Assembly (NCBI GenBank): GCA_913060975.1
Contig: CAJXVC010000002.1
Coordinates: 124,001-188,000 of the forward strand
Reading direction: 5' to 3'
Origin: an uncultured Gammaproteobacteria bacterium
Lineage (GTDB): Bacteria > Pseudomonadota > Gammaproteobacteria > Pseudomonadales > Pseudohongiellaceae
DNA length: 64,000 bases
A program made the position numbers and the translations under genes. The notes under the pieces were generated by a model, which saw only the letters and a program-made list of their open reading frames with translations, was not told the origin of the DNA and made no database searches. Below are positions 34,545 through 43,896 of this stretch, one piece after another (within the stretch, counting starts at the first letter, position 1; each line of letters starts with the position of its first letter).

Positions 34545-35774
34545 ATGGAGGCAATAAAAGCAGAACCAAGCATGATTAAATTAAGCAGCTTAGATAAATC
34601 AAATTGGAAGCAGTATCGATTTGATGAGATAGCGAAAAGTGTTTCCGAAAGAGTTGACCCAAATAACACTGACTTAGAAATTTATATAGGGCTAGAACAT
34701 CTTGATTCCGGGTCAGTACATATAAAAAGATTTGGCAAGCCAGAGGATGTAAGCGGTCAAAAGCTAAAGTTTTACAAAGGCGATGTTATTTTTGGTCGCC
34801 GTCGCGCATATCAGCGTAAAGCTGGTATTGCAACATTTGATGGATTTTGTTCGGCTCATGCTCTGGTACTAAGGGCTAATCCAGAAGTAATTGATCCTGA
34901 TCTGTTTCCGTTTTTTCTACATTCTGATTCATTCATGAATCGAGCAATTGATATTTCAGTAGGTTCCCTTTCTCCCACCATTAATTGGGGTGCTCTCAAA
35001 GAAGAGAGATTTTTGCTCCCTCCGTTAGATCAACAGCATTTGTTTTCCAAGCTTTTTTGGGCGCTAGATGCTTCTTCGGAATCCAATATTCTTCTTAAAA
35101 AGAAGATGAATAGATTTTTAGAGGCAGAGATTGAACAGAAAATTCATGGCGAAAAAATTAATGGTTATACGATCAATCAGGTGATTGATAATTTGGAAGA
35201 AAAAATCTCTATATCAAGTCTGGGCTCATTAGGGGAGGTTTTTAAAGGTAAGGGAATACCAAAAGCGGATGTTGTAGAGGAGGGTATTCCATGTGTTCGT
35301 TATGGTGAGCTATATACGAAACATCACAGAATAATTCGCGAGTTCCATTCTTCGATTTCCAGCGAGTCTACAAAGGCCGCGACAAAGCTTGAGTGTGATG
35401 ATGTTCTCTTTGCGGGATCAGGAGAAACTATCTCTGAAATTGGAAAATCAGCAGCATTTACTGGAAATGACATTGCCTACGCTGGGAGCGATATACTGAT
35501 TTTCAGGCCGCGAGATATGGATGGAGTATATTCTGGCTATTTGATGAATTCTCAGCTAGTTAGGCAGCAGCTCAATAAACTTGGGACGGGCGCCACTGTT
35601 ATGCATGTTTATAAGACTGATATAGAAAGTATTAAAGTCCCTGCTAGAAAGAGGAAGCTTCAGGAGGAAATTGGGGTATATCTTGAAAATATATCTAATC
35701 GAATATTCATTTTAGATGAAAAGATTAATGCTACCTCCGAATTCCAGAAACAAATAATTAATCAGGTGTTTTAA
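34545..35774 (+). CDS. hsdS: Type I specificity subunit HsdS
   Basis: Target-recognition subunit. Two target-recognition domains are visible: about residues 12-180 (from WKQYRFDEIAKSV to LPPLDQQ) and about 220-395 (from SISSLGSLGEVFKGKG to KVPARKRKLQEEIG). Each is followed by a helical spacer (FSKLFWALDASSESN and YLENISNRIFILDEK), the normal HsdS repeat plan. The start at 34545 (MEAIKAEP) directly follows the hsdM copy 2 stop; the frame is open to 34506. The gene is noticeably richer in A+T than the adjacent hsdM and hsdR, as expected if recognition domains have been exchanged. The DNA target cannot be deduced. Confidence 0.92.
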   Translation: MEAIKAEPSMIKLSSLDKSNWKQYRFDEIAKSVSERVDPNNTDLEIYIGLEHLDSGSVHIKRFGKPEDVSGQKLKFYKGDVIFGRRRAYQRKAGIATFDGFCSAHALVLRANPEVIDPDLFPFFLHSDSFMNRAIDISVGSLSPTINWGALKEERFLLPPLDQQHLFSKLFWALDASSESNILLKKKMNRFLEAEIEQKIHGEKINGYTINQVIDNLEEKISISSLGSLGEVFKGKGIPKADVVEEGIPCVRYGELYTKHHRIIREFHSSISSESTKAATKLECDDVLFAGSGETISEIGKSAAFTGNDIAYAGSDILIFRPRDMDGVYSGYLMNSQLVRQQLNKLGTGATVMHVYKTDIESIKVPARKRKLQEEIGVYLENISNRIFILDEKINATSEFQKQIINQVF

Positions 35775-35776
35775 GG

Positions 35777-38746
35777 ATGGGATTCACTGAACTAAATAGC
35801 GTTGAGCACTACATCATCAGCCAATTGACGGGTGTAAATCTCAATAAGAGCAAAGTGGCTGAGACACCTTTGCAGCCCTATGGCACTGAGTGGCAATATC
35901 AAAATTCGGAGCAGCTTGGGCGTGGCGTTAATGAAGTGCTGGTTGAGCCGCAGGTGAAAGAGGCGTTACTGCGTCTTAACCCTGAAATTCAGGCCAAGCC
36001 TGAGTTGGCTGATGAGGTTATTTACAAGCTCCGCGCTATTTTAATTTCGGTCAATCAAATCGGCCTGGTAAAGGCCAATGAAGAATTCTTCTTGTGGTTG
36101 ACAGGGGAGAAAACCATGCCTTTTGGCGAGAATAATCGCCATGTACCTGTTCGCTTGATCGACTTCGACAATCTCACCAACAATCAATACATCGTCACCA
36201 ATCAGTTCCGTATCCATCACCGCGAAACCAAAATACCTGATGTGGTGATGCTGATTAATGGCATTCCAGTCGTAATTGGTGAAGCTAAAACACCTATCCG
36301 GCCTTCTGTGAGCTGGCTTGACGGTGCAAATGAAATTCACAATATCTACGAAAATGCAGTTCCACAGCTCTTTGTGCCGAATATTTTGTCCTTTGCCACC
36401 GAAGGCAAAGAGCTGTATTACGGCGCGATACGTTGCCCGTTAGAGTTTTGGGCTCCGTGGCGGCTAGAGAATGATGACGAGAAAATTGCTAAAAGCCTTG
36501 GTCTTGGCGGTGTGGGCAAGGAGCTTAAAGATTTGCTCAGTCCGGCTCGCTTGCTCGATATAATGCGTAACTTCTCCTTGTTTACCAGCAACAGCAAGAA
36601 GCAGCGCATGAAGGTCATACCGCGCTTCCAGCAATACGAGGGAGCGAACAAGATTGTTCAACGTGTTGTTGAGGGCAAAATCAAAAAGGGCCTGATTTGG
36701 CACTTCCAGGGCTCAGGTAAATCATTGCTCATGGTCTTTGCTGCGCAAAAACTCCGCCGCGAAGCCTCCCTTAAAAGTCCAACCGTTATTGTGCTGGTAG
36801 ACAGAACCGACCTCGACACGCAAATTAGCGGCACTTTCAATGCCGCTGACATCGCTAATGTCGAAACCACTGAAAGCATTAAAGAGTTACAGCAAATGCT
36901 GGAGCGGGATACCCGCAAGATCATTATCTCGATGATCCATAAATTCCGCGATGCTAAACCAGACATGAATACCCGCGACAATATTATTGTTCTGGTAGAT
37001 GAGGCGCACCGAACCCAGGAAGGCGATCTTGGTCGCCAAATGCGGGCTGCATTACCTAATGCTTTCCTATTCGGCTTAACGGGAACTCCAGTCAATAAGG
37101 CGGATAAAAATACATTCTGGGCTTTCGGCGCAGAGGAAGATCACGGCGGATATATGAGCCGCTATACCTTCCATGACTCCATCCGAGATGAAGCAACCCT
37201 ACCGCTGCATTTTGAGCCGCGCTTGGTTGATGTGCACGTAGATAAAGATTCTTTGGATCAGGCTTTTGAGAACCTGAAGGAAAGCGCGGGCTTAACGGAT
37301 GAAGAAGCCGATGCCTTAAACCAGAAGTCTGCAAAGATGGCGGCATTCCTCAAAGCACCAGAGCGCGTTGAGAAGATCGTGAATGACATTGCCGTACATT
37401 TCAAAGAGAAGGTTTTACCTCACGGCTTTAAGGCAATGATCGTCACGCCGGATCGCCATGCATGTGTTCAATACAAGGAAGAGCTGGATAAGCACTTTCC
37501 CGTCGACGCGAGCAAGGTCGTTATTTCCACAACAGCTAATGACGACCTCGAATTCAAACAGAAATGGGCCGTAGATAAAAGCCAGCAGGAAAAGATAGTC
37601 GATGAATTCAATGATGCTACCTCAGAGCTTAAATTCATTATCGTTACCGCTAAGCTTTTGACGGGCTTTGATGCACCAATACTTCAAACGATGTATTTGG
37701 ACAAGTCCATTAAGGATCATACGTTACTACAGGCGATTTGTCGGACCAACCGCCTGTATCCGCATAAAACGTTTGGCAGAATTGTCGATTACTTTGGGGT
37801 GTTTGACGATGCAGCAAAAGCTCTAGAGTTTGATGAAGAGAGTTTACAGCAGGTTGTTACCAATCTTGCAGAGCTAAGGTCAAAACTCCCAAAAGCAATG
37901 GCTGACGCTTTATCTCATTTTGAAGGCGTTGATCGTACTCTGGAAGGGTTTGAAGGATTAGAAGCTGCACAGGATGCCATTGAGACAGACGAGAAGAAAG
38001 ATGCCTTTGCAGCAGATTTCAAATATCTGGCCAAACTCTGGGAGTCGCTATCGCCGGACAATATACTGGATGTCTATAACACTGATTATAAATGGCTTGC
38101 CCAGGTCTATGAATCCGTTAAGCCTGCCTCAGACAACATTGGCAAATTGCTTTGGCTAACCTTGGGCGCTCAGACAACTCAGCTAATCCATGAAAATATT
38201 CATATAGGTGAAGTTCATTCCCTTGATGAGTTCGTTATGGATGCGGATGTTATCGAAGACATCTTCAACAACCCCGATCCAAGAAAGACAAAACAATTAG
38301 AGAAAGCGTTAGCGAAGCGCTTCAAGGACCGAACCGACCTGCCGGTATTCAAGTCGTTGAGCGAGCGGCTTGAAACGCTCAGAGATAAGGCTGAAAAAGG
38401 GTTAATCGCCTCAATCGACTTTGTGAAAGAGCTTTGTAAGATCGCTAAAGAAACTCTCCAAGCCGAGAAGGAGCTTGAAGAAGAAAGACAAGAAAAATCA
38501 CCAAAAGCTGCTCTTACAGAGCTTTTCTTGGAGTTAAAGAGCGACCAAACTCCCGCAGTTGTCGAGCGGGTAGTTAATGACATTGATTCCATTGTTCGCA
38601 TAGTACGCTTCCCTGGATGGCAGAATACTACCGGAGGGGAGCGCGAAGTTCAAAAGTCGCTGCGTAAAACACTTTTGAAATACAAGCTGCATACTGATCA
38701 AGATTTGTTTGATCAGGCTTATGCATATATTAGGGAATACTATTGA
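35777..38746 (+). CDS. hsdR: Type I restriction endonuclease/translocase subunit HsdR
   Basis: ATP-dependent translocase that cuts unmodified DNA. The N-terminal PD-(D/E)xK nuclease has P154-D155 and E169-A-K171 (IPDVVML, GEAKTP). The SF2 motor has Walker A QGSGKS near residue 310, DEAH (408-411), GLTGTP and the motif VI-like QAICRTNRLYP. A C-terminal helical region mediates complex assembly. At 989 aa it is full length with no frameshift. It starts two bases after hsdS, so hsdM-hsdM-hsdS-hsdR form one operon. Confidence 0.95.
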   Translation: MGFTELNSVEHYIISQLTGVNLNKSKVAETPLQPYGTEWQYQNSEQLGRGVNEVLVEPQVKEALLRLNPEIQAKPELADEVIYKLRAILISVNQIGLVKANEEFFLWLTGEKTMPFGENNRHVPVRLIDFDNLTNNQYIVTNQFRIHHRETKIPDVVMLINGIPVVIGEAKTPIRPSVSWLDGANEIHNIYENAVPQLFVPNILSFATEGKELYYGAIRCPLEFWAPWRLENDDEKIAKSLGLGGVGKELKDLLSPARLLDIMRNFSLFTSNSKKQRMKVIPRFQQYEGANKIVQRVVEGKIKKGLIWHFQGSGKSLLMVFAAQKLRREASLKSPTVIVLVDRTDLDTQISGTFNAADIANVETTESIKELQQMLERDTRKIIISMIHKFRDAKPDMNTRDNIIVLVDEAHRTQEGDLGRQMRAALPNAFLFGLTGTPVNKADKNTFWAFGAEEDHGGYMSRYTFHDSIRDEATLPLHFEPRLVDVHVDKDSLDQAFENLKESAGLTDEEADALNQKSAKMAAFLKAPERVEKIVNDIAVHFKEKVLPHGFKAMIVTPDRHACVQYKEELDKHFPVDASKVVISTTANDDLEFKQKWAVDKSQQEKIVDEFNDATSELKFIIVTAKLLTGFDAPILQTMYLDKSIKDHTLLQAICRTNRLYPHKTFGRIVDYFGVFDDAAKALEFDEESLQQVVTNLAELRSKLPKAMADALSHFEGVDRTLEGFEGLEAAQDAIETDEKKDAFAADFKYLAKLWESLSPDNILDVYNTDYKWLAQVYESVKPASDNIGKLLWLTLGAQTTQLIHENIHIGEVHSLDEFVMDADVIEDIFNNPDPRKTKQLEKALAKRFKDRTDLPVFKSLSERLETLRDKAEKGLIASIDFVKELCKIAKETLQAEKELEEERQEKSPKAALTELFLELKSDQTPAVVERVVNDIDSIVRIVRFPGWQNTTGGEREVQKSLRKTLLKYKLHTDQDLFDQAYAYIREYY

Positions 38747-38791
38747 TACCTTTGGGTAATATAAATTACACGGATCGGCTGGCGATAAAAC

Positions 38792-39607
38792 ATGCCTTGG
38801 ACAAGCGAACATCTCGAATGGCTTAATGATACTGGTGATGTGATTACGATATCCACTGGTGAATCAGTGCCAGTTTTCGAGTTTGCATATGATATTGCTA
38901 ATGAAGAGATTATGTCTCACTGGGCAACCCATTTCAGAAATCATTATTGTTCTGATGACGAAATAGAAGCACTGAAACCTCAAGGGATGTCTAATGCTGA
39001 ATATCTGTTAAATCTAAAATTTCCTGATGGTGCTCCTGGGCTCGGACCAAGTACCCGGTCTGGAGACTTTGCAGAAATATTAGTCGCTGATTATTTAACA
39101 TTTCTTCACGATTACTATGTTCCAAGAACCCGGTACGACCGGAAGATAATTGGCAATGAGTCTTCCAAGGGCTCAGATGTTTTAGGTTTTAAGCAAAAGA
39201 ACAAAAAGCCATCTAACAAAGACGAATTAATAATTTATGAGGTTAAAGCGCGCCTTTCTGAAAACAATGCCAGAAATACTTTGCAATCAGCAATTGACGA
39301 CAGCTCAAAGGATGAGGCTAGGCTTGCGGAATCGTTAAATGGTGCAAAGCAAAGGTTATACGATCAGAAAGATTTTGCCGGAATGGGTATTGTCTCAAGA
39401 TTCCAACAAAATGTTGACCAACCATATAAAACAAAATTTGGAGCGGCAGCGGTTCTTACTGACAGCTCATGTTGTATAGAAACTTTGACTGAAGCTTCTA
39501 CTCAGGAACATATATCTCGAACGCAGTTAGAAATGATTGTGATAAGAGGCCCTGTATTGATGTCTTTAGTACACAGCCTATACGAGAGGGCTGCTAATGA
39601 AGCTTGA
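38792..39607 (+). CDS. hamA: Hachiman antiphage protein HamA (DUF1837 nuclease)
   Basis: Predicted effector nuclease of the Hachiman defence system. The DUF1837 core is recognisable as STRSGDFAEILVADYL (Glu95), SSKGSDVLGF (Asp129) and IIYEVKARL (E150-V-K152), together a PD-(D/E)xK-type catalytic set. Length 271 aa fits the family. It overlaps the following helicase gene by 11 bases, and the HamA-HamB pairing is the defining gene order. Family knowledge: HamB helicase holds HamA inactive until it meets damaged or phage DNA, after which HamA degrades DNA. It begins 45 bases after hsdR, so it may share the restriction operon's transcript. Confidence 0.85.
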   Translation: MPWTSEHLEWLNDTGDVITISTGESVPVFEFAYDIANEEIMSHWATHFRNHYCSDDEIEALKPQGMSNAEYLLNLKFPDGAPGLGPSTRSGDFAEILVADYLTFLHDYYVPRTRYDRKIIGNESSKGSDVLGFKQKNKKPSNKDELIIYEVKARLSENNARNTLQSAIDDSSKDEARLAESLNGAKQRLYDQKDFAGMGIVSRFQQNVDQPYKTKFGAAAVLTDSSCCIETLTEASTQEHISRTQLEMIVIRGPVLMSLVHSLYERAANEA

Positions 39608-42600
39608 AGCGCCCTCTAAGAAAATGCTGGCAATTACGAAATCGAAAGCAAAGATGTATGAGTTTGCAATTGATGAAGCATCCCATATAGCGCTGCCTGT
39701 CGATCCACGAAAGCTATTGGTTACGACTATTGGCATATTGGGCGATCTGTCTGCTTTCGAAGCTCGTGAAGAACAGCAGGTTGAAGAGACTGGTGAACAT
39801 GAAGAGTTAAAGTATGAACTTATATCCGTTGGGCAATATTTTGATGCTTTGATTCAGTCTCATCTGGCTGATGAGATGGCTATTTATCTAAAGGTTATAG
39901 GTTCGGCAGCCTACTATTTAGCGAACATGCCTGGCAGCTCCATCGTTCTAGCTAAAAGTTTAGCCTATAACACAGAGCTGCTCACTGACACTAATCTTGA
40001 GGGGATTTTGATATGGATATTAAAGTCCAACTTCGAAGAAGATTGGTATCGCGTCGAAGATACCTATTTAACTCAGATAATAGATGATGTCGGCTACGCC
40101 ACTCGAAGTTACTTTAGTTTAGGCGTTGATGCTCAGAGCTTTAAACAGGCAATACAGGTCTTAAGGCATGAGGTTTACGAAAAAGGTTCTGATAGAGAGC
40201 TTTTGTTCGCCGATATTATTTCATCTATCCTTCTAAGAAAAGTAGAAAACTCGTCAATAAACTGTTTGCCGAAATATACACAAATCCCCATAGAACAATG
40301 GGTGGATGTAATTACTAAGCCGAAATTTGTTCAAGAGTTTTGGCCTGCTCAGAGGTTGCTGGGCGAGCAAGGAGTTTTGTCTGGTATATCTGCTGTTGTG
40401 CAAATGCCCACGAGTGCGGGAAAGACAAAATCGACAGAATTAATAGTTAGAAGCTCGTTTTTGTCAGGACGCTCTGACGTTGCTGTAATTGTAGCGCCAT
40501 TCAGAGCCTTATGCAGGGAGATTACAGCTACATTTGAACAGGCGTTCGAAGGTGAAGATGTAAATATCAATGAATTGCAAGATGTTCTGGATATTTCCGA
40601 TAGTGATGACGAGCTTATAAGATTTTTAACCGGACAAACTGAACAGGACGGAATAGCTACCAGGTCTATAGTTGTTACCACACCGGAGAAACTTGTTTAT
40701 CTTCTCAGGCATGAACCTGCGTTAGCAGACTCAATAGGCTTGCTAATTTTCGACGAAGGGCATCAGTTTGACACTGGAAGGAGAGGCGTCACCTATGAAC
40801 TATTGATGGCCTACCTCAAATCCCGCGTAGGCGATGATGTTCAAAAGGTTTTGATCTCCGCAGTAATGGCTAACGCAAATTCTATTGGTGAATGGCTTAA
40901 TGGAGAGGCCGGCGTTGAGATTCAAGGAGCAGGATGTTTACCAACAGTAAGAAGTACAGCCTTCGCGAGTTGGCAAACTGCAATGGGGCAACTCCAATAT
41001 ATCGATCAAGATCGTGAGGCCGATAGAGATTTTTTCGTTCCTAGGGTAATTGAGCAAATAAACCTCGGAAGGAGAGGTCGAGAGAGGAAAGATCGGCTTT
41101 TTCCAGCCAAAAACGATAATCCCAGTGTCGCAGCTTATTTAGGGGTCAAATTATGCCTTCAAGGGCCTGTTGCAATCTTCTGCGGTATAAAGAGTACTGT
41201 CACGTCAATATGCGAGCTTTTAGTTGATTGCTACGAGAGAGGGCTTGTTTTACCTTCGCCGAATACTTCAAGTGATCAAAGCGAATTGGACAAAATTTCG
41301 TACCTTTCCAGCTTGCATTTTGGAGAAGAGTTTATATTTACTCGTTCGATTTCTCTTGGAATATTGCCGCACAGTTCCAACATTCCAAATGGTATCCGTG
41401 TTTCTGTAGAGTGGGCAATGGAATCCAATAAGTCTGTGTTGGTAGTGTGTACCTCAACTCTTGCTCAGGGTGTGAATTTGCCGATTAGGTACTTAGTCGT
41501 TTCAAGTACATTTCAAGCCGGGCAAGAAATTACCACGCGTGATTTCCACAATCTTATCGGACGAGCAGGCAGAGCTGGATACCATACTGAAGGGAGTGTC
41601 ATTTTTGCGGATACAGACGTTTTTGATAAGCGCAATAATTTTCGCGAAAGGTGGCGATGGCAAAGAGCTATGCATTTGCTCGATTTTACTAATGCGGAGG
41701 ACTGCGCTAGTAGCCTACTGGACTTGATCTCACCTTTTGTTTTTGTAGAACTTAATGTTGATGTTATCCAGTTCATTGCAAACCCAAGCGGCTATAGACA
41801 AAGCTGTATAGACGCAGGGAATCAAAACGCTATTGATATCAGTTCGCTACTGGATCAGATGGATTATAAAGAAGCTTTAATCGAAGCAATAGAAAGCTAT
41901 TTTTTGTCCTATTTGAAAGACAATCCAGGTGCGCCTCAAACGTTCTTTGATGAGTTGGCCCAAGGAACATTGGCTTACTTTTTGTCAGACGACGATCAGA
42001 AACAACAACTACGGACGGCATTTTCACTTATCGCGAGTAGAATTCTTTCTGTGCCCGAAGAGAAAAGGCCATTCTTCGGAAAATCGTTGCTGGGGTTAAA
42101 AAACCTATTCTTAATTGAAAACTGGCTTGATGAAAATTGGGGCGAAATGGCACAAGCTCAAAGCTCTGATGAATTTCTTGTGATTTGTTGGCCTTTGCTA
42201 TCTCAGCTTAATAACAACAAGATGTTTCTCAAAATAAAGCCTGAAAACGTTATATTAGAGTTCGCTAAATTATGGATTTCGGGAAGTAGCTACGCTGATC
42301 TGCTTGGTCACATGGATCAATTAGGTGCTTATTATCAAGCAGGGTCTCAGCAAAGAACTATTAAAATGGACCATGTAGTAGACTTAGCAGACGGTGCGCT
42401 TTCTTTTGATTCCATGTTATATGTCGGAGCAATAGCTGATGTGGCCGAGGGTAAAGGATTAGACGATGATGTATTGGAGCTTCTTAGGAGCTTGCAAACA
42501 CGCCTAAAACTTGGACTCTCAAATAGCCTTGAAATGTGGCTTTATTCTCGTGGTTACGTGGATAGGGAGGTATGCAAAAATCTTGCTCTAGCTCTTCAAG

Positions 42601-42713
42601 AGCAAGGTGTTGATATTGATGGCTTTGATTACGATATATTAAATACTCATAAGCATGTTGTAGACGAATGCCTGAATGAATTTCCGACCTACTTCAGTAG
42701 AAATAGGCGCTAA
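39597..42713 (+). CDS. hamB: Hachiman helicase HamB
   Basis: SF2 helicase, Ski2-like, of 1038 aa. An N-terminal helical region of about 245 residues precedes the motor, with AQRLLGEQGV (Q-like motif), Walker A MPTSAGKTKS (270-279) and the DEGH box (386-389). Motif V is STLAQGVNLP and motif VI FHNLIGRAGRAGYHTEG. The C-terminal ~350 residues are helical without a recognised domain. It starts inside hamA (11-base overlap), indicating coupled translation. No internal stops, and all motor motifs are intact, so the system looks functional. Base composition is AT-rich, like hamA. Confidence 0.87.
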   Translation: MKLEAPSKKMLAITKSKAKMYEFAIDEASHIALPVDPRKLLVTTIGILGDLSAFEAREEQQVEETGEHEELKYELISVGQYFDALIQSHLADEMAIYLKVIGSAAYYLANMPGSSIVLAKSLAYNTELLTDTNLEGILIWILKSNFEEDWYRVEDTYLTQIIDDVGYATRSYFSLGVDAQSFKQAIQVLRHEVYEKGSDRELLFADIISSILLRKVENSSINCLPKYTQIPIEQWVDVITKPKFVQEFWPAQRLLGEQGVLSGISAVVQMPTSAGKTKSTELIVRSSFLSGRSDVAVIVAPFRALCREITATFEQAFEGEDVNINELQDVLDISDSDDELIRFLTGQTEQDGIATRSIVVTTPEKLVYLLRHEPALADSIGLLIFDEGHQFDTGRRGVTYELLMAYLKSRVGDDVQKVLISAVMANANSIGEWLNGEAGVEIQGAGCLPTVRSTAFASWQTAMGQLQYIDQDREADRDFFVPRVIEQINLGRRGRERKDRLFPAKNDNPSVAAYLGVKLCLQGPVAIFCGIKSTVTSICELLVDCYERGLVLPSPNTSSDQSELDKISYLSSLHFGEEFIFTRSISLGILPHSSNIPNGIRVSVEWAMESNKSVLVVCTSTLAQGVNLPIRYLVVSSTFQAGQEITTRDFHNLIGRAGRAGYHTEGSVIFADTDVFDKRNNFRERWRWQRAMHLLDFTNAEDCASSLLDLISPFVFVELNVDVIQFIANPSGYRQSCIDAGNQNAIDISSLLDQMDYKEALIEAIESYFLSYLKDNPGAPQTFFDELAQGTLAYFLSDDDQKQQLRTAFSLIASRILSVPEEKRPFFGKSLLGLKNLFLIENWLDENWGEMAQAQSSDEFLVICWPLLSQLNNNKMFLKIKPENVILEFAKLWISGSSYADLLGHMDQLGAYYQAGSQQRTIKMDHVVDLADGALSFDSMLYVGAIADVAEGKGLDDDVLELLRSLQTRLKLGLSNSLEMWLYSRGYVDREVCKNLALALQEQGVDIDGFDYDILNTHKHVVDECLNEFPTYFSRNRR

Positions 42714-42714
42714 A

Positions 42715-42891
42715 CTAGTATAGGTCTCTGCACGAGAGTTCATTTTGAATATTCTCAATGGATGCAAGTGCTATCCTTCTTTCGTGAGGACTATATTCAC
42801 TTTTTGTCAGCTCATTGAAAGCGTTTCTTAATAACCCGTGCAGCTCGTTTTCAGTTTTTGCTGCTAATTCAAATCTTGTTACCAGTTTCAT
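42715..42891 (-). CDS. Small 58-aa conserved protein
   Basis: A short gene on the opposite strand, starting at the ATG at 42891 behind the strong ribosome-binding site GGAGGTTAAA and ending two bases from the hamB stop. The product MKLVTRFELAAKTENELHGL continues RNAFNELTKSEYSPHERRIALASIENIQNEL and appears to be a two-helix protein. I recall similar small proteins in integrative elements but know no function. The start signal and amino-acid composition make it credible despite its size. Convergent with hamB. Confidence 0.6.
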   Translation of the reverse strand: MKLVTRFELAAKTENELHGLLRNAFNELTKSEYSPHERRIALASIENIQNELSCRDLY

Positions 42892-43366
42892 TTTAACCTC
42901 CAGTTTTGGAGGCCGCGCCTATCGCGGCCTTTGATGGGGCCGCTTATGCGCGTTAGGTCATGGTTTGCACCTGTGGTCGAAATATATGGAGAAGCATGTA
43001 AGTCATGCTTGCGGATTTAATGGGCTATCGCAGCTAAGGGATGGACAAAGTAAAGGCCGCGTAACGCGGGATTGGGAAACGGACGTTAATTGAATGTGAT
43101 GAGAGGAGAATAGATAGAACAATGAAAACGCTTCTCGCGTTTTAAGATAGATTCACCTTGGAGGTGAGTTAGTCGGAAAGAAAAGATGGGGCATTGCATC
43201 CCCTCAAAATCAAGAAAAATGACGGTTTCCAGCAAAGCTAGACCCTCCGCAATTTTTCTGGATTTTTTCACCCCCGCCTAGTCGGCCTAGTCGCCAGAGG
43301 TTCATGAGCAGCGCACCACAAGCGGTGCTTGTAAGAACCTCAAAAGCGAATTTAGGAGCAAAGACA
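42892..43366. other. Hairpin-rich leader region upstream of ardA
   Basis: About 475 bases without a normal gene. Inverted repeats include GGCCGCG/CGCGGCC at 42911-42929, AAGCATG-TAAGT-CATGCTT at 42992-43010 and AAAACGC-TTCTC-GCGTTTT at 43125-43143. The last coincides with a seven-codon frame (MKTLLAF) preceded by GAGGAG. This density of stem-loops before an antirestriction gene resembles leading regions of transferable elements. Promoters cannot be assigned with confidence. Confidence 0.45.
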
Positions 43367-43882
43367 ATGAGCGAAGAAATCAGAATTTATGTGGCAGACC
43401 TTGCAGCCTATAACAACGGTAAGTTACACGGTGTATGGATAGATGCGACGCAAGACATTAACGACATTCAAGACCAGATTAACGCCATGTTGGCCGAAAG
43501 CCCCGAAGGCTTCGCGGAAGAATACGCCATTCACGACTACGAGGGTTTTGGCGGTTATTCGGTGAGCGAATACGAAGGTATTCAGTCATTGCATGAAATT
43601 GCCTGTTTCATTGAAGAGTATCCAGACCTTGCAGGGGAATTGCTGAGCCACTTTGGCGGATATCTTGAGGATGCCAGAAAGGCTATGGAAGAGAATTATT
43701 CCGGTTGCTACAAGTCCCTGGCGGACTATGCAGAACAACTAACCGAAGACATCAGCCAGATTCCTGAAAATCTCGCTTACTACATCGACTATGAGCGGAT
43801 GGGGCGTGATATGGATTTAAGCGGAGATATTTACACCATTGAAACGGCCTATGAAGAAGTACATGTTTTCTGGAGTCATTGA
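43367..43882 (+). CDS. ardA: Antirestriction protein ArdA
   Basis: DNA-mimic protein that binds type I restriction-modification enzymes and blocks restriction during entry of the element into a new host. The N-terminus IRIYVADLAAYNNGKLHGVWIDA is diagnostic. The protein is strongly acidic throughout (many Asp and Glu, for example YSVSEYEGIQSLHEIA and DIYTIETAYEEVHVFW), as expected for a mimic of bent B-DNA. The start at 43367 follows AGGAGC; the frame is open to 43304. Length 171 aa is typical. It is encoded beside an intact type I system in the same element. Confidence 0.93.
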   Translation: MSEEIRIYVADLAAYNNGKLHGVWIDATQDINDIQDQINAMLAESPEGFAEEYAIHDYEGFGGYSVSEYEGIQSLHEIACFIEEYPDLAGELLSHFGGYLEDARKAMEENYSGCYKSLADYAEQLTEDISQIPENLAYYIDYERMGRDMDLSGDIYTIETAYEEVHVFWSH

Positions 43883-43896
43883 CCGATGATAGTGAT

